From: an uncultured Oscillospiraceae bacterium
Lineage (GTDB): Bacteria; Bacillota; Clostridia; Oscillospirales; Ruminococcaceae
NCBI GenBank assembly: GCA_900542145.1
Contig: UQMF01000025.1
Coordinates: 1 to 30,845 of the forward strand
Reading direction: 5' to 3'
Length of the DNA stretch: 30,845 nucleotides
In this document: one piece after another, positions 16,786 to 24,146 of the stretch
How positions within the stretch are numbered: the stretch's first letter is position 1
How the letters are laid out: each line of letters opens with the position of its first letter
Notes under the pieces: generated by a model
Database searches by the model: none
Seen by the model: the letters and a program-made list of their open reading frames with translations, nothing else
Told to the model about the DNA's origin: nothing
Position numbers and translations under genes: made by a program

Positions 16786-17379
16786 TCAGCGCTGATATCT
16801 TGCGGCAAGCTCGGAAATGCTGTTGTCATTAGTCGGCTCGCCGATCGCGTTAAACTTCCATTCGCCGTTATACAGATAGATCTCGCCGAAGATCATCGCG
16901 GTCTTGCCCTCGTAGTTCTCGGAAAGATTATACCTGCACAGCTCCACACCCTTATCTGCGTCCACAAGTCTGATAAACGCATTCTTGATCATACCGAAAT
17001 GCTGCTTGCGCTGCATTGCCTGATAAATATTCACCGTAAACACGATTTTGGAATATGTGCTGCCCAGCTTGGGAAGCTCCACAAGGATCTGCTCGTCGTC
17101 GCCGTCCCCGGCGCCGGTAAGATTGTCGCCCATGTGATGTATCGCACCGGACTGATGGGTCAGGTTGCCGAAATATACTACGTCCACCGGACCGTTGAGC
17201 TTTCCGGTCTGCGCGCTTATGAGGAATGCGGAAGCGTCGCAGTCGATATCCTCATGTCTTGAGAAAAGCGAGAACTTTCTGGGAGCCTCGTCCCAGCCAA
17301 GTCCGACAAGTATCGTCTTTAAACCTGCATTGCCCTTGGTAAGGTCAACCTTCTGACCTTTCTGAAGATTAACGGACAT
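16786..17379 (-). CDS. TerD-family protein (second locus)
   Basis: The 197-residue TerD protein begins MSVNLQKGQKVDLTKG and has LGWDEA, the acidic Ca2+ loop EDIDCDASAFLIS, HHMGDNLTGAGDGDDEQ, and the closing LYNGEWKFNAIGE. Compared with the operon copy there is an insertion (APRKFSLFSRH) before the first Ca2+ loop, as in some TerZ/TerX-like members, so it is a distinct paralogue rather than a recent duplicate. The ATG at 17379 has GGAGG 8 nt upstream; an in-frame ATG 17 codons earlier overlaps the promoter region and has no site. It has its own promoter and is probably cotranscribed with the 43-residue membrane peptide gene. Confidence 0.95.
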   Translation of the reverse strand: MSVNLQKGQKVDLTKGNAGLKTILVGLGWDEAPRKFSLFSRHEDIDCDASAFLISAQTGKLNGPVDVVYFGNLTHQSGAIHHMGDNLTGAGDGDDEQILVELPKLGSTYSKIVFTVNIYQAMQRKQHFGMIKNAFIRLVDADKGVELCRYNLSENYEGKTAMIFGEIYLYNGEWKFNAIGEPTNDNSISELAARYQR

Positions 17380-17434
17380 ATTTTTACCTCCGTGGTCATT
17401 GATTCGTTTTGTCAAATATGAATGCGCCACCTAT

Positions 17435-17463
17435 AATATACCACATATTTCAATAAAAATCAA
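17435..17463 (-). promoter_or_regulatory. Promoter of the second terD cassette
   Basis: Minus-strand TTGATT (17458-17463), 17 bp, TATATT (17435-17440): four of six and five of six consensus matches. The leader to the chosen ATG is about 50 nt. It is arranged back-to-back with the XRE regulator promoter, with about 110 bp between the two -35 boxes. Confidence 0.7.
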
Positions 17464-17571
17464 GTGGATTTTCATGCAGCAGCGAAAAAAATCCCCGGAG
17501 ATTCAACGACCCGAAAACCGCATAACAGCGCCGATGTTAAGTTGTGTTGACAGATTTCCTGCGCAAATTGG

Positions 17572-17600
17572 TAGACATTCGGGCGCGGCTGTGGTATAAT
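17572..17600 (+). promoter_or_regulatory. Promoter of the XRE regulator gene
   Basis: TAGACA (17572-17577), 17 bp, TATAAT (17595-17600), one mismatch from consensus in the -35 box. The start would fall near 17607, about 30 nt before the ATG. The divergent layout means the XRE protein could regulate itself and the second terD cassette. Confidence 0.8.
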
Positions 17601-17637
17601 TCAGTCACAATACAAAAAGGAAACGAGGTAATATATC

Positions 17638-18408
17638 ATGGATTTTTCCCAGAAACTCATGGAGCTGAGGCGCTCCCACGGACTGTCCCAGGAACAGCTG
17701 GGCGAGAAGATAGGAGTTACGCGCCAGACCATATCCAAGTGGGAACTCGGTCAGACCACCCCGGAAATGGAGAAGCTTGCGGCACTCAGCGACCTGTTCG
17801 GTGTTTCCGCCGATGAGCTTATCCGTGGTACTGCGCCCTCCAGGTCAGAGAAGTTCCAGGAAAGCAAGCCGGCTTACCAGCGGCTGTCGTTTGAATACAA
17901 GAGCAGCCGCACTTTCCGTGGGATTCCGCTGGTGCATGTGAATGTCGGCGCGGGAAGGCGCACCGCCCGTGGGATACTCGCGGTAGGCAACAAGGCGGTC
18001 GGAGTACTGTCCGTGGGATTCCTCTCGGTGGGAGTGGTTTCCTTCGGGCTGTTAGCCGCCGGATTGCTGGCGTTTGGCTCCTTCGCCCTGGGGCTGCTGT
18101 CTTTCGGCGCGGTTTCTGCCGGGGTGGTCGCATTCGGCGGCGCAGCATTCGGCGTGATAGCGCTGGGCGGACTCGCCGTAGGGGTGTACTCCTTGGGAGG
18201 TGCGGCGGTGGCGTCCGAAATCGCCGCCGGAGGATTCGCCCAGGCGAGAATCGCCATCGGCGACAGCGTGCACGGGCTTGTGGAGATACGGGACGCAATC
18301 CCCGGGGAGCAGGCGCGTGAGATAATATCGAAATACTGCCCGTTCACACCAAAATTCCTCGCGGACATATTCTCGGCGCTGGCGGAGAATCTGCACACAA
18401 TGAACTGA
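17638..18408 (+). CDS. XRE-family regulator with sixteen-fold glycine pentapeptide repeat
   Basis: Residues 3-62 form a classic Cro/CI helix-turn-helix (GLSQEQLGEKIGVTRQTISK WELG region), so the protein binds DNA. A linker leads to FRGIPLVHVNVG (94-104), then residues 112-187 carry glycine at every fifth position without a break (112, 117, 122 ... 187), with hydrophobic, Ala or Ser residues between, e.g. GVLSVGFLSVGVVSFG. The spacing fits a right-handed pentapeptide beta-helix of about four coils, or else a Gly-packed membrane-associated bundle. A soluble C-terminal tail (about 190-256) follows. Similar XRE proteins with this repeat occur in Firmicutes, but I know of no assigned function. GAGG lies 9 nt before the ATG. 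It is divergent from the second terD. Confidence 0.9.
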   Translation: MDFSQKLMELRRSHGLSQEQLGEKIGVTRQTISKWELGQTTPEMEKLAALSDLFGVSADELIRGTAPSRSEKFQESKPAYQRLSFEYKSSRTFRGIPLVHVNVGAGRRTARGILAVGNKAVGVLSVGFLSVGVVSFGLLAAGLLAFGSFALGLLSFGAVSAGVVAFGGAAFGVIALGGLAVGVYSLGGAAVASEIAAGGFAQARIAIGDSVHGLVEIRDAIPGEQAREIISKYCPFTPKFLADIFSALAENLHTMN

Positions 18409-18411
18409 CCC

Positions 18412-18435
18412 ACGCCCGGCAGCAATGCCGGGCGT
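18412..18435 (+). terminator. Hairpin after the XRE gene
   Basis: ACGCCCGGCA and TGCCGGGCGT form a perfect 10-bp stem around GCAA, 4 bp after the stop. There is no U-run, so termination may be partial. Confidence 0.5.
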
Positions 18436-18443
18436 TACTGCTA

Positions 18444-18472
18444 TTGACTTCCTCCGGGGGTTATGCTAAAAT
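18444..18472 (+). promoter_or_regulatory. Promoter of the AraC-type regulator
   Basis: TTGACT (18444-18449), 17 bp, TAAAAT (18467-18472). The start near 18479 leaves a very short leader, which also rules out the upstream ATG at 18444 as the start codon. Confidence 0.75.
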
Positions 18473-18491
18473 ATTGACAGAGGTGATATTC

Positions 18492-19304
18492 ATGCACAGC
18501 AGCATTTACCCCGTACTGGCGGCGCAGACCCGGCTGCCATTCTATCTTTCCGGCGCCGGGATCTCCGACCCGGAATACCATGTCGTACGACCGGACGGGC
18601 TGGTTTCCTGCCAGATACTCTTCACCCGGAGCGGCAGCGGAGTGCTCCGCATTGACGGCAGGGAGCTTCCACAGACCCCCGGCAGCCTGTTCTTCCTCGC
18701 CCCGGGAGTTCCGCACGAGTACTTCCCGGACGGCGGCGGAATGTGGGAAACCGCCTGGGTGGTGTTCCGGGGAGAGTACCTCCGGGAGCTGGTCGCCGGC
18801 ATGGGATTCTCCTCCTGGAAAGCGGTCAGCGGCGTGGACCTTTCCGGGTGCGAGCGCATTTTCAGCCGGATAATGTCCGCGGCGGCGGATCCGCTTTCCG
18901 GCGGCGAGCGCTGCTCCGTTCTGGTATACGAATATCTTATGGAAGTGCGCTCCCTGCTTCTGTTCGGAGATTCCCGGGAGGGTGGACTGACCGCCCCGGC
19001 GGTACAGTACATGGACGAAAACTTCAGCCGGGATATCACCCTGGAGGAACTGTCGCAGCTGTGCGGGGTGTCCCTTCAGCACTTCTGCCGGGTATTCCGG
19101 CGCCAGATGGGAATGCGCCCGATGGAATACCTCGCGCAGCGCAGGGTGGCTGAGGCGAAGCGCCTGCTGAGCACCACGGAATACAGCGTAACGGAGATTT
19201 CCCGAATGACCGGATACAGTACTCCCACATATTTTGGCACGGTATTCCGGCGCTATGAGGGAATTTCCCCCTCCGAATGGCGGAGGATATCCCCGGCGCT
19301 GTGA
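18492..19304 (+). CDS. AraC-family transcriptional regulator
   Basis: The 270-residue protein has an N-terminal cupin-type sensor (PGSLFFLAPGVPHEYFP is the usual metal-free AraC cupin signature) and a C-terminal double helix-turn-helix: DITLEELSQLCGVSLQHFCR and VTEISRMTGYSTPTYFGTVF, closing with GISPSEWRR. Members commonly sense a sugar or glycan and activate an adjacent catabolic gene. The ATG at 18492 has GAGGTG 8 nt upstream. The next gene in the same direction, 101 bp on, is a secreted GH59-like glycosidase whose promoter carries two direct repeats placed like AraC half-sites, so that gene is the likely target. The ligand cannot be told from sequence. Confidence 0.93.
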   Translation: MHSSIYPVLAAQTRLPFYLSGAGISDPEYHVVRPDGLVSCQILFTRSGSGVLRIDGRELPQTPGSLFFLAPGVPHEYFPDGGGMWETAWVVFRGEYLRELVAGMGFSSWKAVSGVDLSGCERIFSRIMSAAADPLSGGERCSVLVYEYLMEVRSLLLFGDSREGGLTAPAVQYMDENFSRDITLEELSQLCGVSLQHFCRVFRRQMGMRPMEYLAQRRVAEAKRLLSTTEYSVTEISRMTGYSTPTYFGTVFRRYEGISPSEWRRISPAL

Positions 19305-19310
19305 TGTTCA

Positions 19311-19340
19311 TATTTTGATAGTCGCGCAAATATTTGAGAT
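19311..19340 (+). promoter_or_regulatory. Candidate AraC operator: two direct half-sites
   Basis: TATTTTGATA (19311-19320) and TATTTGAGAT (19331-19340) are similar direct repeats 20 bp apart, i.e. two helical turns, and the second touches the -35 box. This is the classical layout for an AraC-type activator. It lies directly downstream of the AraC gene itself. Confidence 0.55.
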
Positions 19341-19378
19341 TGAAAAACGCTCCCGGGTGCGCTATACTGTAATTACAG
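19340..19378 (+). promoter_or_regulatory. Promoter of the GH59-like gene with start-site palindrome
   Basis: TTGAAA (19340-19345), 17 bp, TATACT (19363-19368). The 12-bp palindrome CTGTAATTACAG (19367-19378) covers the expected transcription start and could bind a second, repressing factor. Confidence 0.65.
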
Positions 19379-19405
19379 CGAAACGTACCTGAAAGGAGAG
19401 TTATA

Positions 19406-22138
19406 ATGAAACTCAGACAGATAGCGGCGGCTGCGGTATGCGCGGCGGCTGCGGCGAACTCTTTTATACTGCCTGCGGCGGCAGAACAGGAGGCAGATCC
19501 CATGAACATAGTTATAGACGGCAACAATGCCAACACTCTTGAAAACATGCTCTACCGCGGCGTGGGAATGGTCAGCGGAAACAACTCCTCGCGGCTACTG
19601 CTGGACTACAAGGCGGAGAATCCCGAGGCGTACTGGGAGATCATGAACTACATGTTCGGCAAGCAGGGGCTGGAGATAGCTCACCTCAAGCTGGAGATGG
19701 GCTCCGATGTGAATTCATCCTCCGGTACCGAGCCCTCCGTCAAGCGCACCGAGAACGAGCCTGCGGACGTGACCCGCGGCGCCGGATACCAGCTGGCTGC
19801 GGACGCAAAGTCAATAAACCCCGACCTCACGCTGGATATGCTCTGGTGGAGCGAACCGCTGTGGGTCAGCAGCTCCGAGGATGTGTATGCGGCACGCTAC
19901 AAGTGGTACAAGGAAACGCTGGACGCGGCGTACGCCACTTACGGCATTCAGTTCGACTATGTTTCTGCAACCCAGAACGAGCGCGGTCGTGACAACGACT
20001 GGGTGAAGTACCTCTCACAGCACCTGAAATCCGAAACCGACTGCCCCTACGACTACTCCAAGATTAAGGTAGTTGCCGGTGAAGAGGTCTGCACCTGGCA
20101 GGCTGCCTCCGAAATGCTCAAGTATATCAAGAGCGGCGACACCAGCCTTGCCGACAACATCGACGTACTCGGCAGCCACTACACAAGCAGCTCCAACGAG
20201 CACGCCCAGACCCTCGCCCGGGAATACGGCAAGGAACTTTGGTTCAGCGAGGGCAGCGCCCCGATGGCGTATTCCGAGGGCGCATGGAGATTCGACGAGG
20301 GCAACTCCGGTCTGACCGGGATAAACGGCGCGCTAGATATCGCCAACCGCTACCTCTCCATGTATCCCCAGGGCGGAATGACCTTGTGCCAGTTCCAGCC
20401 GGTGATCGCGGCTTATTACGACGGCGTATGCTACTGCCAGAAGCAGTTCATCAACGCCTGCGACCCATGGAGCGGCTACTACACCCTCGACAGCGGATTC
20501 TTCATGATGTTACAGTTCACCCAGTTCATGGACAAGGGCTGGAGCTACATCGACGGCGCATGCTACGCTGACGGAGTTCCCGGCGGCGACGGTCACGCCA
20601 TCGTGGACGCCACCTACAGCTACATCACGCTGTGCAGCCCGGACAAGTCGGATTATTCCACAGTCATCACCAACACCACCTCAGAGCCCATCACCTACAA
20701 AATCACGGTTTCCGACCTGGACGCCGCAGGCAAGGAGATACACCTGTGGGAGACCCGTGGGCCCGACGGCGGAGCCTATGACGAGAACTATTTCAAGAAT
20801 ATCGGCGAGGTAACTCCCACCGAGAACGGCGGCAGCTACACCTACTCCGTGACGGTGAAGCCCTATTCTATCCTCACCGCCTCCACCATCGACCTCACGC
20901 CGGCGGAATACCACAAGGCTGATGCTTCCGAGCGCACTATCCTGGAACTTCCCTACACCGATGACTACGAGTACGCGGACTACCCGACGGATTACCTCTC
21001 CTCCCGTGGCAGCGCTCCCCGGTACACCACTGACGAGGGCGGCGCGTTCGAAATAGAGAACGGCATGCTGGTTCAGCAGATAACTCCCGACCTCAAGGCA
21101 AAGGAGTGGGGCTGGACTCCCGACCCGACAACGAATTTCGGCGACGACCGCTGGTACGACTACAGCGTGTCCGCTAATGTGACCTACGCCCCCTCCGAGA
21201 ACAAGGAGAGCAACTACGCCGGCGTGGGACTGCGCTACACCCAGGGCAACGCCGGAGCCAGCGGCTACTGGCTGAAGCTCACCGAAGGCGGCAGCTGGAG
21301 CCTGTGGGAGAACAGCGACGTTCTCAATAGCGGCACCATCTACGCGGACACCTCCGCTCCGGTCGCACTCAAAATCGAAGCAGTCGGCAGGACTGTACGC
21401 TGCTGGGCAAACGACGAGCAGCTGTGCGAATACACCGCCGAGGGTCCAGTCCTGGGCGCAGGACGCGCGGCGTTCTACTCCTCCTTTGACCGCAACGGAT
21501 TCGACGACCTGGTGATCGCACCTGCTGAGGACGGAAGCGCCTATATCACCCGTGTGGACAACACCGATCTCGCATTCAATTACTCCGGCGAGTGGGAGCA
21601 CAACACCATGTCCAGCTTCAAGAACTACAAGCGTACTCTTTCCACCGGTAAGGAAGGAAGCAGCTTCACTGTGGACTTCAACGGCACCGGGATCGCGCTT
21701 ACCGGCGGCGGAAGCGGCGCCACAATCAGCTGGAGCGTGGACGGCGGCGACGCGCAGGAATATACTTTCGGCAAGAACAGCGTGCGCAAGGCGAACTTCC
21801 TTCTGGACGGACTTGCGGACGGTGCGCACACGCTTTCCGTGACCGTGGTTGACGGAAAGTACAACATCGACGGCGCGGAGATCACCGGCGGCACGGTATA
21901 CACCGCAAAGCAGATCGACCACTCCGCCAGCGTACAGCCGGCTTCCGGGGAGTCCTCCCAGACCCGGGAAGCCGCTGCTACGCAGGAGCAGTCCGCTGCT
22001 GACGGCTCCTCCGACGTGGATTCCGACAGCAAGAGCGGATTCCCGGCAGGCGCTGCTGTAGGTATCGGCGCGGCAGTCGTTGCAGCAGCCGGAATCGGTA
22101 TCGGTATCGACGTCAGCAGGAAAAAGAAGAAACAGTGA
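19406..22138 (+). CDS. Secreted, membrane-anchored GH59-like glycosidase (galactocerebrosidase family)
   Basis: The 910-residue protein has a signal peptide (MKLRQIAAAAVCAAAAANSF, cleavage after about PAAA), then a GH59-type barrel: GVGMVSGNNSSRLLLDY, LEIAHLKLEMGSDVNSSSGT, acid/base Glu192 in SATQNERG and nucleophile Glu282 in LWFSEGSAP. A beta domain and a lectin-like domain (about 535-700, NYAGVGLRYTQGN ... FYSSFDRNGFDDL) follow, as in galactosylceramidase, then a carbohydrate-binding-like beta sandwich (about 705-830), a Ser/Asp/Ala-rich spacer, and a C-terminal hydrophobic helix ending KKKKQ. The last element anchors it to the membrane; there is no LPXTG motif. The expected activity is release of beta-galactose from glycolipid or glycan; the true substrate is unknown. 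GAAAGGAGAG site 7 nt before ATG. Probably AraC-controlled. Confidence 0.88.
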   Translation: MKLRQIAAAAVCAAAAANSFILPAAAEQEADPMNIVIDGNNANTLENMLYRGVGMVSGNNSSRLLLDYKAENPEAYWEIMNYMFGKQGLEIAHLKLEMGSDVNSSSGTEPSVKRTENEPADVTRGAGYQLAADAKSINPDLTLDMLWWSEPLWVSSSEDVYAARYKWYKETLDAAYATYGIQFDYVSATQNERGRDNDWVKYLSQHLKSETDCPYDYSKIKVVAGEEVCTWQAASEMLKYIKSGDTSLADNIDVLGSHYTSSSNEHAQTLAREYGKELWFSEGSAPMAYSEGAWRFDEGNSGLTGINGALDIANRYLSMYPQGGMTLCQFQPVIAAYYDGVCYCQKQFINACDPWSGYYTLDSGFFMMLQFTQFMDKGWSYIDGACYADGVPGGDGHAIVDATYSYITLCSPDKSDYSTVITNTTSEPITYKITVSDLDAAGKEIHLWETRGPDGGAYDENYFKNIGEVTPTENGGSYTYSVTVKPYSILTASTIDLTPAEYHKADASERTILELPYTDDYEYADYPTDYLSSRGSAPRYTTDEGGAFEIENGMLVQQITPDLKAKEWGWTPDPTTNFGDDRWYDYSVSANVTYAPSENKESNYAGVGLRYTQGNAGASGYWLKLTEGGSWSLWENSDVLNSGTIYADTSAPVALKIEAVGRTVRCWANDEQLCEYTAEGPVLGAGRAAFYSSFDRNGFDDLVIAPAEDGSAYITRVDNTDLAFNYSGEWEHNTMSSFKNYKRTLSTGKEGSSFTVDFNGTGIALTGGGSGATISWSVDGGDAQEYTFGKNSVRKANFLLDGLADGAHTLSVTVVDGKYNIDGAEITGGTVYTAKQIDHSASVQPASGESSQTREAAATQEQSAADGSSDVDSDSKSGFPAGAAVGIGAAVVAAAGIGIGIDVSRKKKKQ

Positions 22139-22141
22139 TGA

Positions 22142-22199
22142 TTAATTCGCGGAATGCGTAATGCGTAATTCGGAATTAAGGTGTCCTGCTTCGCAGGAC
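22142..22199. repeat. Intergenic repeat: tandem TGCGTAA units, inverted ends and a small hairpin
   Basis: TTAATTC (22142-22148) and GAATTAA (22173-22179) are inverted ends around two tandem TGCGTAA units (22155-22168). A hairpin GTCCTGC-TTC-GCAGGAC (22183-22199) follows. The whole resembles a short REP-like or miniature inverted-repeat element; only one copy is in this window. Confidence 0.45.
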
Positions 22200-22203
22200 G
22201 TAT

Positions 22204-22231
22204 AAAAAAGGGGCTGCAATTTTGCAGCCCC
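22204..22231. terminator. Bidirectional terminator between GH59 and CBS genes
   Basis: GGGGCTGCAA (22210-22219) and TTGCAGCCCC (22222-22231) form a 10-bp stem. On the minus strand it is followed by TTTTTT (22204-22209), on the plus strand by TTTCATATATT. The two genes converge here. Confidence 0.88.
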
Positions 22232-22240
22232 TTTCATATA

Positions 22241-22672
22241 TTATTTCTTTATCGTCTGATCAAGATGGAGTATCAGCGCGCGTCTGGTGACTATCCCACA
22301 CATGCAGCCCCTGCCGTCCACGATGGGAACGTAGTTCTGCTCCAGCGACCGGGAAATCAGCTCCTCCAGGGAAGCGTAGATAGGCAGCGGCGAGCAGAAA
22401 TTCGGGCGAAATATCTCCGAAATGCGGTACTTCTCGTGCGCCTTCATCTCCGTAGTTCCCACGGCGAGGATATGCCGCAGGAAGTCGCCCTCCGTCACGC
22501 TGCCGAGGTATACGTCCTGGGCGTCCAGCACCGGGATAGAGGTGTAGCGGTGGTATTTCATTATCTCCAGCCCCTGACGCACCGTGTCGTCCGCGTGGAC
22601 TGCCGCGACGGATACTTTCGGTATCATTATCCGGGCGATGTTCACCTGTACTTCTTCGTTTTCGTCTGGCAT
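22241..22672 (-). CDS. Tandem CBS-domain protein
   Basis: The 143-residue protein is one CBS pair: IARIMIPKVSVAAVHADDTV ... YTSIPVLDAQDVYLGSVTEGDFL, then ISEIFRPNFCSPLPIYASLE ... YVPIVDGRGCMCGIVTRRAL. Stand-alone CBS proteins usually bind adenine nucleotides (AMP, ATP, c-di-AMP) and regulate a partner; none is identifiable. AAAGGAG lies 7 nt before the ATG. It follows the SpoIID-like gene by 51 bp that hold a hairpin without a U-run on this strand, so it may be the last, partly attenuated gene of the long operon. Confidence 0.93.
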   Translation of the reverse strand: MPDENEEVQVNIARIMIPKVSVAAVHADDTVRQGLEIMKYHRYTSIPVLDAQDVYLGSVTEGDFLRHILAVGTTEMKAHEKYRISEIFRPNFCSPLPIYASLEELISRSLEQNYVPIVDGRGCMCGIVTRRALILHLDQTIKK

Positions 22673-22695
22673 AGGGTTCTCCTTTATTCAGCAAT

Positions 22696-22716
22696 GCCGC
22701 CCCGGTAAGGGGCGGC
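22696..22716 (-). promoter_or_regulatory. GC-rich hairpin between SpoIID-like and CBS genes
   Basis: GCCGCCCC and GGGGCGGC pair perfectly around a 5-nt loop, 7 bp after the SpoIID-like stop. The minus strand lacks a following U-run (GCTTTTG follows only on the plus strand), so partial termination or 3' end protection is more likely than full termination. Confidence 0.5.
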
Positions 22717-22723
22717 GCTTTTG

Positions 22724-24136
22724 TCAATAGACCTCGGTACCGCTGTAGTAGTACGTCAGTATCTGCTTGTAGTCGTAACCCAGGTAGGTCGCAAGCGCGT
22801 TCGCGCCATTCTGGCTCATTCCGACGCCGTGGCCGTAACCGTAGGTCGTGAACGTGAACATATCCGTTCCGGGGTCGTAGGCGATATCGAACGAACTGGA
22901 GCGCAGGCTGAATCCCATGATCTTCTCGCGGAACACCCTGCCGGTTATCTTCACGGAATTTCCGCTGCTGTCGGTGTAGCTGTGGTAGCCGCCGACGCTC
23001 ATCTGACCGACGTAGTTGCCGTCAATGCGGTTCTCGATGGTGAGCCAGCCCGAGGGATCCCCGGTCAGCTCTATCCCGGTCTTGTCGAGCACGTTCTGCT
23101 TTATCTCCGCGGAGGAGAACTGCGCCGTCTTTCCGTAGTTCGGGTCGTACTGTGCGTCCAGGTCGCAGAATCTGCTCTCGAGGTAGGGGTAATCCGTGCC
23201 CCACACGTTCATGCTGGAAGCCGTGTATCCGGCGGAGGAGGCGGAATACACCGCCTGTATCAGTGCGCCGTTGTAGTATATTCCCCTGCCGATGACGGAT
23301 TCCACCAGCACCTCGACTGAATCAGATACGCTGCTGGCAAGTCCCACGCTGGGGTAAGTACCGTACTCGTTGCAGAACCTGACGTAGGTATACGCCGCGA
23401 CTGCCTGCGCCTTGATGGCTTCGGGGGCGAACGTGTGACCTACCTCGTGCTGCGTGATCTTCCCGACGATCTCCAGCGCGCTGCCGGAAACCACGCCGCC
23501 ATTTGCACGGACGTAGAGCACCTCGCCAGTCACGTCGGCTGCTGGGGAATCCTCCGGCTCGGTTTCGTCCGGCTGGTCGTCGGAAGCCGTGGTATTATCC
23601 GGCTCCACCGGGATACCTCCCTGGGTGGCGGCGGAAGTCGTGGTCTGCACCGTCGTCGGGGTTGTCGTGACCACGGCCTGCACCGGCTCTGTCACCGGCT
23701 CCGTGGGCGTGGTCACGGGAGCCGCGGTAGTGACCTCCGGCTCCTCAGTGGGCTCCTCTGGGGGCGAAATGATGATTTCCACGGTGTCCTCAGATGTGCC
23801 GCCGGCTTCCCCGGTGACCTCCGTGGGATCCGTTATTCCATCGCCGCGGAAGCTGTATGTACTCTGCACCATCTTGCTGGACAGCGACAGCGGAGCCATC
23901 TCCATCAGATCCACAGTAATAAGCCCGGAGCTTGTTTCGTCCGGCACCAGGAAGTCCAGCGTACCCTGACCGCCTGCCTCGCCGATGTCGTCCTCCATGC
24001 CCTCCGCCTCGGCGGTGGAAGCCGGGATATCCTGGCTCATAGCTTCGCCGCCGACCGTGCCGGTGACTCCGCAGACGAACATGTAGCTGCTGCCTATCAG
24101 CAGCGCCACGCCCGTTTTCACAAGTGATATTTTCAT
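22724..24136 (-). CDS. SpoIID/LytB-domain exported protein
   Basis: The 470-residue protein begins with a signal/anchor segment (MKISLVKTGVALLIGSSYMF), then a long Thr/Pro/Glu-rich disordered spacer (about 110-190, TTAAPVTTPTEPVTEP), then a SpoIID/LytB domain: QHEVGHTFAPEAIKAQAVAA with the catalytic-type Glu, YSASSAGYT, and GYGHGVGMSQNGANALA. SpoIID is a lytic transglycosylase acting on denuded glycan during engulfment; LytB relatives assist amidases. The Thr-rich spacer suggests a surface protein reaching into the wall rather than SpoIID itself. The ATG at 24136 has GGAGG 5 nt before it. It starts 10 bp after the last of three sortase genes, so cotranscription is near certain. Confidence 0.9.
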   Translation of the reverse strand: MKISLVKTGVALLIGSSYMFVCGVTGTVGGEAMSQDIPASTAEAEGMEDDIGEAGGQGTLDFLVPDETSSGLITVDLMEMAPLSLSSKMVQSTYSFRGDGITDPTEVTGEAGGTSEDTVEIIISPPEEPTEEPEVTTAAPVTTPTEPVTEPVQAVVTTTPTTVQTTTSAATQGGIPVEPDNTTASDDQPDETEPEDSPAADVTGEVLYVRANGGVVSGSALEIVGKITQHEVGHTFAPEAIKAQAVAAYTYVRFCNEYGTYPSVGLASSVSDSVEVLVESVIGRGIYYNGALIQAVYSASSAGYTASSMNVWGTDYPYLESRFCDLDAQYDPNYGKTAQFSSAEIKQNVLDKTGIELTGDPSGWLTIENRIDGNYVGQMSVGGYHSYTDSSGNSVKITGRVFREKIMGFSLRSSSFDIAYDPGTDMFTFTTYGYGHGVGMSQNGANALATYLGYDYKQILTYYYSGTEVY

Positions 24137-24146
24137 TAGACCTCCA

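Noticed and set aside
17547..17552. TTGACA upstream of the XRE gene as the -35 box
   Set aside because: No -10 lies at a 16-18 bp distance; TAGACA at 17572 is 17 bp from TATAAT and fits better.
17638..18408. The glycine-repeat region as a multi-span membrane transporter domain
   Set aside because: The strict five-residue period and lack of charged loops between spans do not fit helical transmembrane topology well; kept only as an alternative.
17874..18425. A Pro/Thr/Ala-rich minus-strand frame opposite the XRE repeat region
   Set aside because: Its repetitive look is only the complement of the glycine pentapeptide codons.
22183..22199. GTCCTGC/GCAGGAC hairpin as terminator of the GH59 gene
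   Set aside because: It is followed by GTATAAAAAAGG rather than a U-run; the next hairpin at 22210-22231 has U-runs and is the better terminator.
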